Of a stretch of DNA of 64,000 nucleotides, positions 16,803-25,161 are shown one piece after another. The position numbers and the translations under genes were made by a program. The first letter of the stretch is position 1, and every line of letters begins with the position of its first letter. Source of the DNA: an uncultured Burkholderiales bacterium (GTDB lineage Bacteria > Pseudomonadota > Gammaproteobacteria > Burkholderiales > Burkholderiaceae_E); assembly GCA_902826305.1 (NCBI GenBank), contig CADEEH010000006.1, positions 18,139-82,138 on the forward strand, written 5' to 3'. The notes below the pieces were generated by a model that was not told the origin of the DNA, did no database searches, and saw only the letters and a program-made list of their open reading frames with translations.

Positions 16803-17492
16803 ATGCTCGGTGTCGACGACCTGTTCGTCTGTTACGGCCAGAGCCAGGTGCTGCACGGCATCTCGTTCACCGCCGGTGCGCGCGAGAGCATCGCGATCAT
16901 GGGCCGCAACGGCATGGGCAAGACCACGCTGTTCAAGAGCCTGATCGGCCTGCTGCCCGCGCGCCAGGGCGCGGTGACCGTGGCCGGTCGCGACGTGACC
17001 CGCGACGAGGCGCATCGCCGTGTCGCCTCGGGCCTCGCGTACGTGCCGCAGGGCCGGATGATCTTCCCGACGCTGACCGTCGAGGAGAACATCCGCACCG
17101 GCATGGAGAACGCGAAGTCCGAGCGCATCCCCGACGACATCTATGCCCTGTTCCCGGTGCTGTTCGAGATGCGCCGGCGCAAGGGCGGCAACCTGTCCGG
17201 CGGCCAGCAGCAGCAGCTCGCGATCGCCCGCGCGCTGGTCAGCGACCCGAAGGTGCTGCTGCTCGACGAACCGACCGAAGGCATCCAGCCGTCGATCATC
17301 AAGGACATCGCGAAGGCGCTGAACGAGATCCGCAAGCTGCGCGAGATCACGATCGTCGTCTCCGAACAGGTGCTCAGTTTCGCGATGGATGTCGCCGACC
17401 GGCTGTTCGTCATCGAGGGCGGACGGCTGGTGCACGAGACCGCGCGCGCCGACACCGACGTCACGCGGATCAAGCAGTACCTGTCGGTGTGA
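16803..17492 (+). CDS. urtE: Urea/amide ABC transporter ATP-binding protein UrtE
   Basis: A 229-aa ATPase of the LivF branch. Walker A is the UrtE-typical GRNGMGKTT, the signature is LSGGQQQQLAIARAL, and Walker B reads VLLLDEPTEGIQPSI. The start at 16803 is preferred to an earlier ATG at 16770 because GAAGGAG lies just before it, directly at the urtD stop, and the resulting length is the usual 230 or so. The earlier ATG would overlap urtD by 20 bases. It is the last transporter gene before formamidase. Confidence 0.94.
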   Translation: MLGVDDLFVCYGQSQVLHGISFTAGARESIAIMGRNGMGKTTLFKSLIGLLPARQGAVTVAGRDVTRDEAHRRVASGLAYVPQGRMIFPTLTVEENIRTGMENAKSERIPDDIYALFPVLFEMRRRKGGNLSGGQQQQLAIARALVSDPKVLLLDEPTEGIQPSIIKDIAKALNEIRKLREITIVVSEQVLSFAMDVADRLFVIEGGRLVHETARADTDVTRIKQYLSV

Positions 17493-17554
17493 ACGGCCGC
17501 GGCCGATCGAGACGCCCTGCCCTTTCTCCCATTCCAACACGCAGGAGGTGAACC

Positions 17555-18784
17555 ATGCCCGAGACCCTGGTCAAAGTGGACCTGAAACAGTCGCCGTACG
17601 ACAACGAGAAGATCCACAACCGCTGGCATCCGGACGTGCCGATGGCCTGCTGGGTCAAGCCCGGCGACGAGTTCGTGCTCGAGACCTACGACTGGACCGG
17701 CGGCTACATCCAGAACAACAACAGCGCCGACGATGTCCGCGACGTCGACCTGACGACGGTGCATTTCCTGTCCGGCCCGGTCGGTGTCAAGGGCGCCGAG
17801 CCCGGTGACCTGCTGGTGGTCGACCTGCTCGACGTCGGCGCCAAGCCCGACAGCCTGTGGGGATTCAACGGCTTCTTCAGCAAGAAGAACGGTGGCGGCT
17901 TCCTGACCGACCACTTCCCGCTGGCGCAGAAATCGATCTGGGATTTCCACGGCCTGTACACGACCAGCCGGCACGTGCCCAATGTCCGCTTCGCCGGCCT
18001 GATCCATCCGGGCCTGATCGGCTGCCTGCCCGACCAGAAGATGCTCGAGATGTGGAACAAGCGCGAAGTCGACTTCATCGCGACCAACCCGACCCGCTCG
18101 CCGCCGCTGGCCAACCCGCCGTTCGCGAAGACCGCCCATGCCGGCGCGGCCACCGGCGAGGCGAAGACAAAAGTCGCCGCCGAAGGTGCACGCACGGTGC
18201 CGCCGCGCGAACACGGCGGCAACTGCGACATCAAGGACCTGTCGCGCGGCTCGAAGATCTACTTTCCGGTCTACGTCGACGGCGCCGGCCTGTCGGTCGG
18301 TGACCTGCACTTCAGCCAGGGCGACGGCGAGATCACGTTCTGCGGCGCGATCGAGATGGCCGGCTGGGTGCACATGAAGGTCGAGCTGATCAAGGGCGGC
18401 ATGGCCAAGTACGGGATCAGGAACCCGATCTTCAAGCCGAGCCCGATCACACCCACCTACAACGACTGGCTGATCTTCGAGGGCATCTCGGTCGACGAGT
18501 ACGGCCAGCAGCACTACCTGGACGTCCATGTCGCCTACCGGCAGGCCTGCCTGAACGCGATCGAATACCTGACCAAGTTCGGCTACTCGAAAGCGCAGGC
18601 GTACGCGATCCTCGGCACCGCGCCGGTCCAGGGCCACATCAGCGGCGTCGTCGACATCCCGAACGCCTGTGCGACCCTGTGGCTGCCGACGCAGATCTTC
18701 GACTTCGACGTGCGGCCCAACGCGAACGGCCCGGTCAAGGCGGTCACGCCGGGCATCGAAGTGCCGCTGTCACCGGATGTCTGA
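17555..18784 (+). CDS. fmdA: Formamidase (acetamidase/formamidase family)
   Basis: A 409-aa cytoplasmic amidase that hydrolyses formamide, and often other short amides, to ammonia and the acid. The sequence is full length and typical of bacterial FmdA: it starts MPETLVKVDLKQSPYDNEKIHNRWHPD and includes WDFHGLYTTSRHVPNVRFAGLIHPG. Later come REHGGNCDIKDLSRGSKIYFPV and VYADG-type blocks, with GISVDEYGQQHYLD near the end. A strong AGGAGGT ribosome site precedes the ATG. Lying 62 bases after urtE, it shows that imported amide is the probable substrate of this operon, rather than urea feeding a urease. Confidence 0.95.
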   Translation: MPETLVKVDLKQSPYDNEKIHNRWHPDVPMACWVKPGDEFVLETYDWTGGYIQNNNSADDVRDVDLTTVHFLSGPVGVKGAEPGDLLVVDLLDVGAKPDSLWGFNGFFSKKNGGGFLTDHFPLAQKSIWDFHGLYTTSRHVPNVRFAGLIHPGLIGCLPDQKMLEMWNKREVDFIATNPTRSPPLANPPFAKTAHAGAATGEAKTKVAAEGARTVPPREHGGNCDIKDLSRGSKIYFPVYVDGAGLSVGDLHFSQGDGEITFCGAIEMAGWVHMKVELIKGGMAKYGIRNPIFKPSPITPTYNDWLIFEGISVDEYGQQHYLDVHVAYRQACLNAIEYLTKFGYSKAQAYAILGTAPVQGHISGVVDIPNACATLWLPTQIFDFDVRPNANGPVKAVTPGIEVPLSPDV

Positions 18785-18796
18785 CGAGGAACACCG

Positions 18797-19138
18797 ATGC
18801 CGACCTACGACTACGACTGCCCGCGCTGCGGCGGCTTCGCGCTGCTGCAGCCGCTGGCGGCGCGCAACGATCCGACCGACTGTCCGGACTGCGGGACGGC
18901 AAGTGCCCGCGTGGTGGCGTGTGCACCTCACCTGGCCGCGCTCGGCCCCGATACGCGGCGCGCGCTGGAGATCAACGAACGTGCACGACACGAGCCGCGC
19001 AGTTCGGGGGAATACGTGCGCATGCGGCATCCGGCGGGTTGCGGATGCTGCTCGCCCGGACGGCGCGGCGCGACGGTGACGGCAGCGAACGGCGCCAAGG
19101 CGTTTCCGACGAAACGGCCGTGGATGATCAGCCATTGA
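18797..19138 (+). CDS. fmdB: FmdB-family zinc-ribbon protein
   Basis: A small 113-aa protein beginning MPTYDYDCPRCGGFALLQPL with a second pair CPDCG, the classic CxxC...CxxC zinc ribbon of the FmdB/CxxC_CXXC_SSSS regulators. A second Cys cluster, CGCCSPG, lies near residue 85. FmdB accompanies formamidase in many bacteria and was suggested to act in its regulation; its biochemical role is not settled. It starts 12 bases after fmdA with a GAGGA site and closes the operon. Confidence 0.88.
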   Translation: MPTYDYDCPRCGGFALLQPLAARNDPTDCPDCGTASARVVACAPHLAALGPDTRRALEINERARHEPRSSGEYVRMRHPAGCGCCSPGRRGATVTAANGAKAFPTKRPWMISH

Positions 19139-19148
19139 GGTGACCGGT

Positions 19149-19172
19149 CCCGGGCCGGATCACCCGCCCGGG
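19149..19172. terminator. Hairpin between convergent fmdB and GFA-fold gene
   Basis: CCCGGGC at 19149-19155 pairs with GCCCGGG at 19166-19172 around a 10-base loop. It lies between the fmdB stop (19138) and the stop of the leftward gene (19173), so it could end both transcripts. No T-run is seen. Confidence 0.4.
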
Positions 19173-19601
19173 TCATGTCGGCGTCGGCGGCGGCCCGGCA
19201 GGAGCGGGCTGCCGCTCGACATGCTCCAGGTCCGGATCCATACACGCCCACGCCGGCGCACTCGCGGTCCAGATGTTCACCGACGGCCGGATCGACGACG
19301 GGTCGTCCAGCGTGCCCAGACGCAGCACCATCAGCTGCGGACGCGCCGACGACACGGCGAACAGATGGCAGCCGCAGTCCGGACAGAAGCGGCGGCGCAG
19401 TTCGTTGCCGCTGTCGGCGATCTTCCTGAACTCGGCCAGCCGGCCTTCGATCGACACCGCCGACGCCGGAAAGATCGCGTTGACCGTGCCGTTGCCGGCG
19501 ATGTGCTGGCAGTCGCGGCACCAGCAGACCCGCGAGGTGACCGGGTCCCCAGTCACCCGGAAGGTGACCTGACCACAAAGGCAGCGTCCGGTACGTTCCA
19601 T
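19173..19601 (-). CDS. GFA-family protein (glutathione-dependent formaldehyde-activating fold)
   Basis: A 142-aa protein with the zinc-binding cysteine pattern of the GFA family: CLCGQVTF, then CWCRDCQHIAG, then FCPDCGCHLF. The Mss4-like fold binds zinc. Most members have no proven function, although the family was named after S-hydroxymethylglutathione synthase. The ATG at 19601 is preferred over one 30 bases upstream because GGGAGGA lies six bases before it. A role with formamidase, for instance against aldehyde by-products, would be pure guesswork. Confidence 0.85.
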   Translation of the reverse strand: MERTGRCLCGQVTFRVTGDPVTSRVCWCRDCQHIAGNGTVNAIFPASAVSIEGRLAEFRKIADSGNELRRRFCPDCGCHLFAVSSARPQLMVLRLGTLDDPSSIRPSVNIWTASAPAWACMDPDLEHVERQPAPAGPPPTPT

Positions 19602-19653
19602 CGGTGTTCCTCCCATCAGCGGGCCCGGCATCCGGTCGCGCGGGCTCGTGTCC

Positions 19654-20619
19654 TCAACCCTCGAGCCGCCGTGCCGGCACCGCCGCCTTCGCCGACCAGG
19701 CCGGCCCGGCGAGGTCCGCCGCTGCCAGGCCGCGATTCACGTCGAGCCCGGTCATCCACCATCGGTGCGCCGGGAGCATCGGCAGCGGCGTGCGGATCCG
19801 TTCGAAGAAGCGGGTCGGCCACTTCACACCAGCGATCTCGCGATGGCCGGAGAAATCGACCTCGACGACGGCACCCTTCGTGCTGTCGAGTGCCTCGATC
19901 GTGAAACGCACCCGCGACAGCAGGCCGCTGGTCTCGTCGATCCAAAGCGCGAAGCGATCCTCGCCGGCCCAGCCCAGGCCCGGCGTGAGACTCGTCAGCA
20001 CGATCGTGTGCCTGCGCCCGTCGAGCTGATCGCTGCCGCCGTACGCCATCACCGCCGAACGTTCGGCGAAGAAGAACGGACCGCAGAGGAACATCCGGTA
20101 GGCGTCGACGACCAGCGACGAGGCGGCGATCCGTTCAGCATCCGCCGTCGTGTTGCCGGTCGCGTTGTTGTTGTACCAGACCGTGGTCGAGCGGCCGTCG
20201 CGACGAACGAACTTCCGTCCGCCCGGGCCGGTGTGAAGCTGCGACATCACCGGCTGTCCGGTCAGCAGCCGCTCCTCGGAGCTGCGGCGGAACTGCTCGT
20301 CGACCAGCACCGGCTGCACACGCCTGACGATCGAATACCACTCGCCGTCGTAGGCGACGCTGACGTCGGTGATCCGGCGCCAGGCGTCAAGGCCATGGGC
20401 CCGCAGGCAGCGGTCGAACCCGGCGCGTGCGTCGGTATCACCAGCGGTGGTGTCGATCGACGGCAGGCCGACACAGGCGGCGAGACCGGCCGGCGCGGCG
20501 AGGATCAACGTGCGGCGGGCGGCATCGACGGTTCCGGCTTCCGATCGTCGAGCGATCGGCGTTGCGTCGGTTGTCGACGCCCGCGGACGGAACGAGGGCA
20601 CGATGGGGCTTCGGCTCAT
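19654..20619 (-). CDS. Putative lipoprotein of unknown function (321 aa)
   Basis: The start ATG at 20619 overlaps the stop of the NTF2-like gene (ATGA), so the two are translationally coupled. A long N-region ends in AARRTLILAAPAGLAAC, a lipobox-like site with Cys49, suggesting export and lipidation. The mature part contains LRAHGLDAWRRITDVSVAYDGEWY and alternating strands such as DRFALWIDETSGLLSRVRFTIEAL. That pattern resembles a half-barrel (LolA/LppX-like) lipid-carrying fold, but this is only an impression. I do not recognise a named family. Confidence 0.7.
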   Translation of the reverse strand: MSRSPIVPSFRPRASTTDATPIARRSEAGTVDAARRTLILAAPAGLAACVGLPSIDTTAGDTDARAGFDRCLRAHGLDAWRRITDVSVAYDGEWYSIVRRVQPVLVDEQFRRSSEERLLTGQPVMSQLHTGPGGRKFVRRDGRSTTVWYNNNATGNTTADAERIAASSLVVDAYRMFLCGPFFFAERSAVMAYGGSDQLDGRRHTIVLTSLTPGLGWAGEDRFALWIDETSGLLSRVRFTIEALDSTKGAVVEVDFSGHREIAGVKWPTRFFERIRTPLPMLPAHRWWMTGLDVNRGLAAADLAGPAWSAKAAVPARRLEG

Positions 20620-21014
20620 CGCGGTTTCATCGCTTCCAGCATCGCCGCCATCTTCTGGTGGATCAGCTGGATCGCCTTGAGCGGGCGGATCATCACCTTG
20701 AATTCGATGATCCGGCCTTCTTCATTCCATCGGATCAGGTCGACCCCGTTGACGAAGGTACCGTCGATCGTGGTCTCGAACTCCAGCGCCGCGTCGTTCG
20801 GTCCGATGATCTCACGCACGTAGCGGAACGACGGATTGAAGAAGACCTGGAAGGCCGCGCCCAGGTACGCCATCACCAGTGCCTTGCCCGCCTGCGGCGC
20901 ATGGACAACCGGAGAGACGAACACCGCGTCGTCGGCCAGCAGGGTGTCGAGTTCCGCAGGCGCGTGCCGGACGACGATGCCGTGCCATCGGGCGATCGGA
21001 TGCGAGGCGTTCAT
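20616..21014 (-). CDS. NTF2-like / SnoaL-type protein (132 aa)
   Basis: A small cone-fold protein starting MNASHPIARWHGIVVRH. It contains LDTLLADDAVFVSPVVHAPQAGKALVMAYL and a later IDGTFVNGVDLIRWNEEGRIIEFKVMIRP strand pair, typical of the nuclear transport factor 2-like superfamily. Members are enzymes or ligand carriers; no catalytic residues can be assigned. It is the first gene of a two-gene unit with the lipoprotein at 19654-20619 (4-base overlap). Confidence 0.75.
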   Translation of the reverse strand: MNASHPIARWHGIVVRHAPAELDTLLADDAVFVSPVVHAPQAGKALVMAYLGAAFQVFFNPSFRYVREIIGPNDAALEFETTIDGTFVNGVDLIRWNEEGRIIEFKVMIRPLKAIQLIHQKMAAMLEAMKPR

Positions 21015-21160
21015 GGGGTCCACTCCGGAGCTATAAGGCGAGTCGCGCAAGGAGCCGAGTATCGCCGGCCGCGGTGGGCGCCACAAGTCGGTGCACGGGG
21101 GCTACCGGGCGCGAAAGCCCGTGCTGCGCTATCGTTGCGGATTGTGCCCGGTCCGCCTCG

Positions 21161-22477
21161 ATGCCTCCCGCCGCCTCACCGATCGTATCCCCGCTGAATG
21201 CGCCGCTGCTCAAGCCCTCCCAGGAGCGGCTGCTGCTGTTCGTCCTTGCCAGCATCCAGTTCACGAACATCGTCGACTTCATGGTGATGATGCCGCTGGG
21301 CCCGCAGCTCACCCGGACCTTCGCGATCAGCGATGCCCGGTTCGGCGCGCTGGTGTCGGCCTACACGCTGGCCGCCGGTGCGGCGGGACTCGCGGCGTCG
21401 CTGGTCATCGACCGCTTCGAGCGCAAGCGGCTGGTGCTGATCCTGTACGCGGGCTTCGCGCTGTCGACACTGGCGTGCGGGCTGGCCACCAGCTACGGCG
21501 CGCTGATGGCCGCACGGATCACGGCCGGTGCGTTCGGTGGCGTGCTCGGCGCCATGGTGCAGACGATCATCGGCGACGTGATCCCGTTCGAGCGCCGCGG
21601 CCGCGCGATGGGCGTGGTGATGGGTGCGTTCTCGTTGTCAACCGTGGCCGGCGTGCCGGGGTCGTTGTGGCTCGCCGAACACCTCGGCTGGCACTGGCCG
21701 TTCATCGCGATCGCGGCCGGCAGCGCAATCGTCGCGGTGCTGGCGTGGCGGGTGATGCCGGTCTACCGGCAGGCGCCGATGGAGCTTTCACCGCTGGGCG
21801 CCCTGAAGGCGACGGTGTCCGAGCCCAACCACTGGCGTGCGGTCATCCTGTCGGCACTGCTGATGGGCAGCAGCTTCGCGATTATCCCGTACATCACGAT
21901 CTACAGCGTCAGCACGGTCGGCATCGCCACCGCGGACATTCCGCTGGTCTATCTCGCCGGCGGCGTGGCCACATTCTTCACGGCCCGGCTGTTCGGCTCG
22001 CTGACCGACCGCTGGGGCAAGGTGCCGACTTTCCGGCTGGTGGTGCTGTCGGCCGCCGTGCCGATGCTGGTGCTGACCCATCTGGGAACCACGCCGCTGC
22101 CGATCTATCTCGTCGTCTCGACCGCCTTCTTCATCCTCGCTTCGGGGCGGATGGTGCCGGGAATGGCGATCGTCACCTCCGCCGCGCAACCGCGCCTGCG
22201 CGGCACGTTCATGTCGCTGCAGGGGTGTGTGCAGTCCGCGGCGATGGGCGTAGCGTCGATCGTCGGCGGGCTGCTGATCAGCCGGGCCGACGACGGGCGG
22301 GTGCTCGGCTACGGCCGGGCGGGATGGCTCGCGCTGGCCTTCAGCCTGATCGCGGTCTGGCTGGTCTCCCGCGTCCGGTTGCACGAGACGGGCCGCGGGA
22401 GCGCGCCGCTGGCGACGCCTGCAGTTCCTCCGCGACAGGGAAGTGATGCAGCGTCCGATGGCAGATCGGCGCCGTGA
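21161..22477 (+). CDS. MFS transporter (drug:H+ antiporter-like, 438 aa)
   Basis: An inner membrane transporter with twelve predicted helices. Motif A appears as LVIDRFERKRLVL after helix 2, and helix 5 shows the antiporter-type stretch GAFSLSTVAGVPGSLWLAEHLGWHWPF. This favours a 12-helix exporter such as those for arabinose, chloramphenicol or bicyclomycin. The C-terminus ends in a disordered Pro/Ser/Ala tail. The start at 21161 is supported by a plausible N-terminus (MPPAASPIV, then LKPSQERLLLFVLASIQF). It is divergent from the NTF2-like gene. Confidence 0.85.
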   Translation: MPPAASPIVSPLNAPLLKPSQERLLLFVLASIQFTNIVDFMVMMPLGPQLTRTFAISDARFGALVSAYTLAAGAAGLAASLVIDRFERKRLVLILYAGFALSTLACGLATSYGALMAARITAGAFGGVLGAMVQTIIGDVIPFERRGRAMGVVMGAFSLSTVAGVPGSLWLAEHLGWHWPFIAIAAGSAIVAVLAWRVMPVYRQAPMELSPLGALKATVSEPNHWRAVILSALLMGSSFAIIPYITIYSVSTVGIATADIPLVYLAGGVATFFTARLFGSLTDRWGKVPTFRLVVLSAAVPMLVLTHLGTTPLPIYLVVSTAFFILASGRMVPGMAIVTSAAQPRLRGTFMSLQGCVQSAAMGVASIVGGLLISRADDGRVLGYGRAGWLALAFSLIAVWLVSRVRLHETGRGSAPLATPAVPPRQGSDAASDGRSAP

Positions 22478-22514
22478 CCAGCGACTGGCATCTCGAACCG
22501 TACGGCACGGAACC

Positions 22515-23120
22515 TCAAAGATCCGCGGCATACCGCCGCACCATCTCCTCGCGCGTCTCGGGAACGATGTCCAGCCCGGTCTGCTCGGCGAGCATCTGCC
22601 CGATCGTCGGCAGTGTCGTGCGTTCGACCTTCGCGGTCTCGTCCCACAGCTTCGAGCGCATGAACGCCTTCGCGCAGTGCAGATAGGCGGCGGTCACCGC
22701 CACCCGGATCACGACCTTGGGCACACGCCGGTCGGTCGTGCAGCGCCCGATGTCGGCGGCAGCGGTCGACAGGATCGCATCGCCGTTGACCCGCAGCGTC
22801 TCGTCGAACCCCGGGATCAGGAACAGCAGTCCGACCCTGCCGGTGGCGATGATGTTCTGCAACGAGTCGAGCCGGTTGTTGCCGGGCGAGTCGGCCAGCA
22901 GCAGCGCGCCATCGTCGGTCACCTGCACGAACCCCGGGGCTCCGCCGCGCGGCGATGCATCGAGGTGGTGTCGCTCGTCGCAGGTGGCCAGCACGACGAA
23001 CGGTGAACGGGCGATGAAGGCGCGGCAGTGCCTGTCGAGTGCGCGCAGTTCCTTCAGGCGGACACGTTCGACCGGTTGTGCGTACAGGGCACGCAGTTCG
23101 GCTGTGGTTCTGATCTGCAT
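22515..23120 (-). CDS. Pyridoxamine 5'-phosphate oxidase family flavoprotein (MSMEG_1061/DR_2398-like)
   Basis: This 201-aa protein has the split-barrel FMN-binding fold. Indicative blocks are FVVLATCDERHHLDASPRGGAPGFVQV, ADSPGNNRLDSLQNIIATGRVGLLFLIPGFDETLRVNG and a C-terminal helix KAFMRSKLWDE. These match the PPOX subgroup named after MSMEG_1061/DR_2398, distinct from true PdxH. It is probably an F420- or FMN-linked reductase or cofactor-binding protein of unknown substrate. It converges on the MFS gene with 37 bases between stops. Confidence 0.85.
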   Translation of the reverse strand: MQIRTTAELRALYAQPVERVRLKELRALDRHCRAFIARSPFVVLATCDERHHLDASPRGGAPGFVQVTDDGALLLADSPGNNRLDSLQNIIATGRVGLLFLIPGFDETLRVNGDAILSTAAADIGRCTTDRRVPKVVIRVAVTAAYLHCAKAFMRSKLWDETAKVERTTLPTIGQMLAEQTGLDIVPETREEMVRRYAADL

Positions 23121-23300
23121 GGGTCCTCGGCAGGCGGTTTCGACGGCTGGCGTGACGGTGCCTGTCCGGATTATCACCCGCCTCGTCGGCCGCACGAGAG
23201 GTTGGCATGCGCCCACGTGTGAGCGCGGTATCGTCCGACAAGCCCCATCCGCCGCGTGACCTACCGTGGTGCCTTCGTTCAACCCCGACGGAGAAGTTCC

Positions 23301-24116
23301 ATGGCGCAACAGGAGAAAGTCGACCTGCATGTCGAAGACACCGGCGGCACCGGCCCAGCGGTCATCCTGATCCACGGCTGGCCACTCTCGGGAGAAGCCT
23401 GGAAACCCCAGGTACCGGCACTCTCGGCCGCGGGCCTGCGCGTGATCACCTACGATCGGCGCGGATTCGGCCACTCGGACAAGCCACGCGACGGCTTCGA
23501 CTACGACACCCTCAGTGACGATCTCGCGGCGCTGATCGAATCGATGGGCCTGGACCGGGTCAGCCTGGTCGGATTCTCGATGGGCGGGGGCGAGGTTGCG
23601 CGTTATGTCGGTCGGCACGGCGAGAGCCGTCTCGATCGGATCGTGTTCGCGGCGGCCGTGCCGCCGTTCCTGATGAAGACACCCGACAATCCCGAAGGTC
23701 CACTCACCGAGGACGCGGCCAGGACGATGGAAGCGGGCCTGCGGGCCGATCGTGAGGCGTTCTTCGACCAGTTCACGACCGGATTCTTCTCGGCCAACGG
23801 CAAGCTCTGCGTCTCCGAGGCACAGCGCCAGGAGGCCATCACGCTGTGCCGCCAGTCCGACCAGGCCGCGGCGCTCGGCTGCATGAAGGCCTTCGGCACC
23901 ACCGACTTCCGCGACGACCTCGCCAACGTCACCGTGCCCACGCTCGTGCTGCACGGCGACGCCGATGCGACCGTGCCCCTGGAGGGGTCCGGGCAGCGCA
24001 CCCACGAGGCGATCGAGGGCAGTGAACTGGTCGTGCTGCAAGGTGCCCCGCATGGCTGCAACGTGAGCCATGCGCAGGCATTCAACGAAGCGTTGACCGG
24101 ATTCCTTCGCCGGTGA
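23301..24116 (+). CDS. Alpha/beta hydrolase, non-heme chloroperoxidase-like
   Basis: A 271-aa cytoplasmic serine hydrolase. The nucleophile elbow GFSMGGG holds Ser93, the acid is Asp220 in LHGDADATVP and the base is His251 in GAPHGCNVSH. The oxyanion region HGWPLSGEAW is normal. These features match the group annotated as non-heme chloroperoxidases or arylesterases, whose natural substrates are usually unknown. The ATG at 23301 has GGAGAAG upstream. It is divergent from the PPOX protein gene with a 180-base gap and ends 12 bases from the convergent SDR. Confidence 0.88.
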   Translation: MAQQEKVDLHVEDTGGTGPAVILIHGWPLSGEAWKPQVPALSAAGLRVITYDRRGFGHSDKPRDGFDYDTLSDDLAALIESMGLDRVSLVGFSMGGGEVARYVGRHGESRLDRIVFAAAVPPFLMKTPDNPEGPLTEDAARTMEAGLRADREAFFDQFTTGFFSANGKLCVSEAQRQEAITLCRQSDQAAALGCMKAFGTTDFRDDLANVTVPTLVLHGDADATVPLEGSGQRTHEAIEGSELVVLQGAPHGCNVSHAQAFNEALTGFLRR

Positions 24117-24128
24117 TCCTTCCCTGCC

Positions 24129-25031
24129 TCAGCCCCGCTGCCCGCGGTCCTTCGCGTTCTGCGCCTCGATCCGGTCGCGCGCCTCCTGCCACTGCGCGTC
24201 GCTCCATTCGCGCAGCGCGTAGAAGGTGCCGCCGGTCGCCAGGTGGTTGGCCCCGTCCATGAACAGCACCTCGCCGGTCAGCCAGTCGCAGCCGGGTGCC
24301 ATCAGGAACGTCGCCAGGTTCTGCAGTTCACTCATCGTGCCGGGGCGCATCTGCGGATTGGTCGCCTTCGAGCGCGCGCCGGGTTCCTCGCCGGGATTCA
24401 GTCGCTTGCTCATGCCCTCGGTGGGGATCTCGCCCGGGCCGACCGCGTTCAGCCGGATGCCGTACTTCGCCCACTCGACGGCGAGCGAACGGGTCATCGT
24501 CGCGACACCGGCCTTGCTCATCGCCGACGGCACCACGTAGGGGCCGCCGTTGTCGACCCAGGTGACGACGATCGACAGCACCGATTTCATCGGCTTGCCC
24601 GGCTGCCAGCCGCCGGCCTCGCGTGCACCGCGGATCCACTGCTTGCCGATCGCGTTGGTGACATAGAAGGTGCCGTGGAAGACGATGTTGGCGATCGCGT
24701 CGAACGCACGCGACGACAACGCCTCGGTCGGGCTGATGAAGTTGCCGGCGGCATTGTTGACCAGGCCGTCGAGCGGCCCGTCGGTGAAGATCCGCTCGAC
24801 CATCGCATCGACCGCCTGCGCGTCGCGGATGTCCAGGCCATGGGTCTCGACCTTGCCGCCATAGGTCGCGGTCATCTCGGCGGCGGTCTCGTCGAGCACC
24901 GCCTTGCGCCGGCCGCAGATCACGACCGATGCGCCGAGCTGCAGGAACCGCTCGCTCATCGCCCGGCCCAGGCCGGTGCCGCCGCCGGTCACCAGGTAAC
25001 GCCTGCCGGCCAGCAATCCAGGTTGGAACAT
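24129..25031 (-). CDS. SDR oxidoreductase, 2,4-dienoyl-CoA reductase-like
   Basis: A 300-aa short-chain dehydrogenase. The cofactor motif is TGGGTGLG at about residues 15-22, followed by NNAAGN. The catalytic region reads PYVVPSAMSKAGVATMTRS. The usual tyrosine of YxxxK is replaced here by Ser in SAMSK, as seen in the DECR/PDCR-like peroxisomal-type branch, with Lys retained. This suggests reduction of an enoyl- or dienoyl-CoA and fits a fatty or aromatic acid degradation operon. It is the last gene of the leftward ligase-liv cluster, 130 bases after the PaaK-like gene. Confidence 0.85.
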   Translation of the reverse strand: MFQPGLLAGRRYLVTGGGTGLGRAMSERFLQLGASVVICGRRKAVLDETAAEMTATYGGKVETHGLDIRDAQAVDAMVERIFTDGPLDGLVNNAAGNFISPTEALSSRAFDAIANIVFHGTFYVTNAIGKQWIRGAREAGGWQPGKPMKSVLSIVVTWVDNGGPYVVPSAMSKAGVATMTRSLAVEWAKYGIRLNAVGPGEIPTEGMSKRLNPGEEPGARSKATNPQMRPGTMSELQNLATFLMAPGCDWLTGEVLFMDGANHLATGGTFYALREWSDAQWQEARDRIEAQNAKDRGQRG

Positions 25032-25161
25032 CGGTGCGCTCCTCTCGGGGTGGTCCGCAGAGGATACGTCAGGCGGTCGGTCGTCCGCGCGGGACGGCTG
25101 CGGCGACAGGGGAACAGCCGCGATCGGCCCCCGGGTGATCCGGCCGACGCGTGCCGGCGCC

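Noticed and set aside
18797..19138. Rubredoxin or ribosomal L32-like protein
   Set aside because: The MPTYDYDC start and location after fmdA fit FmdB better.
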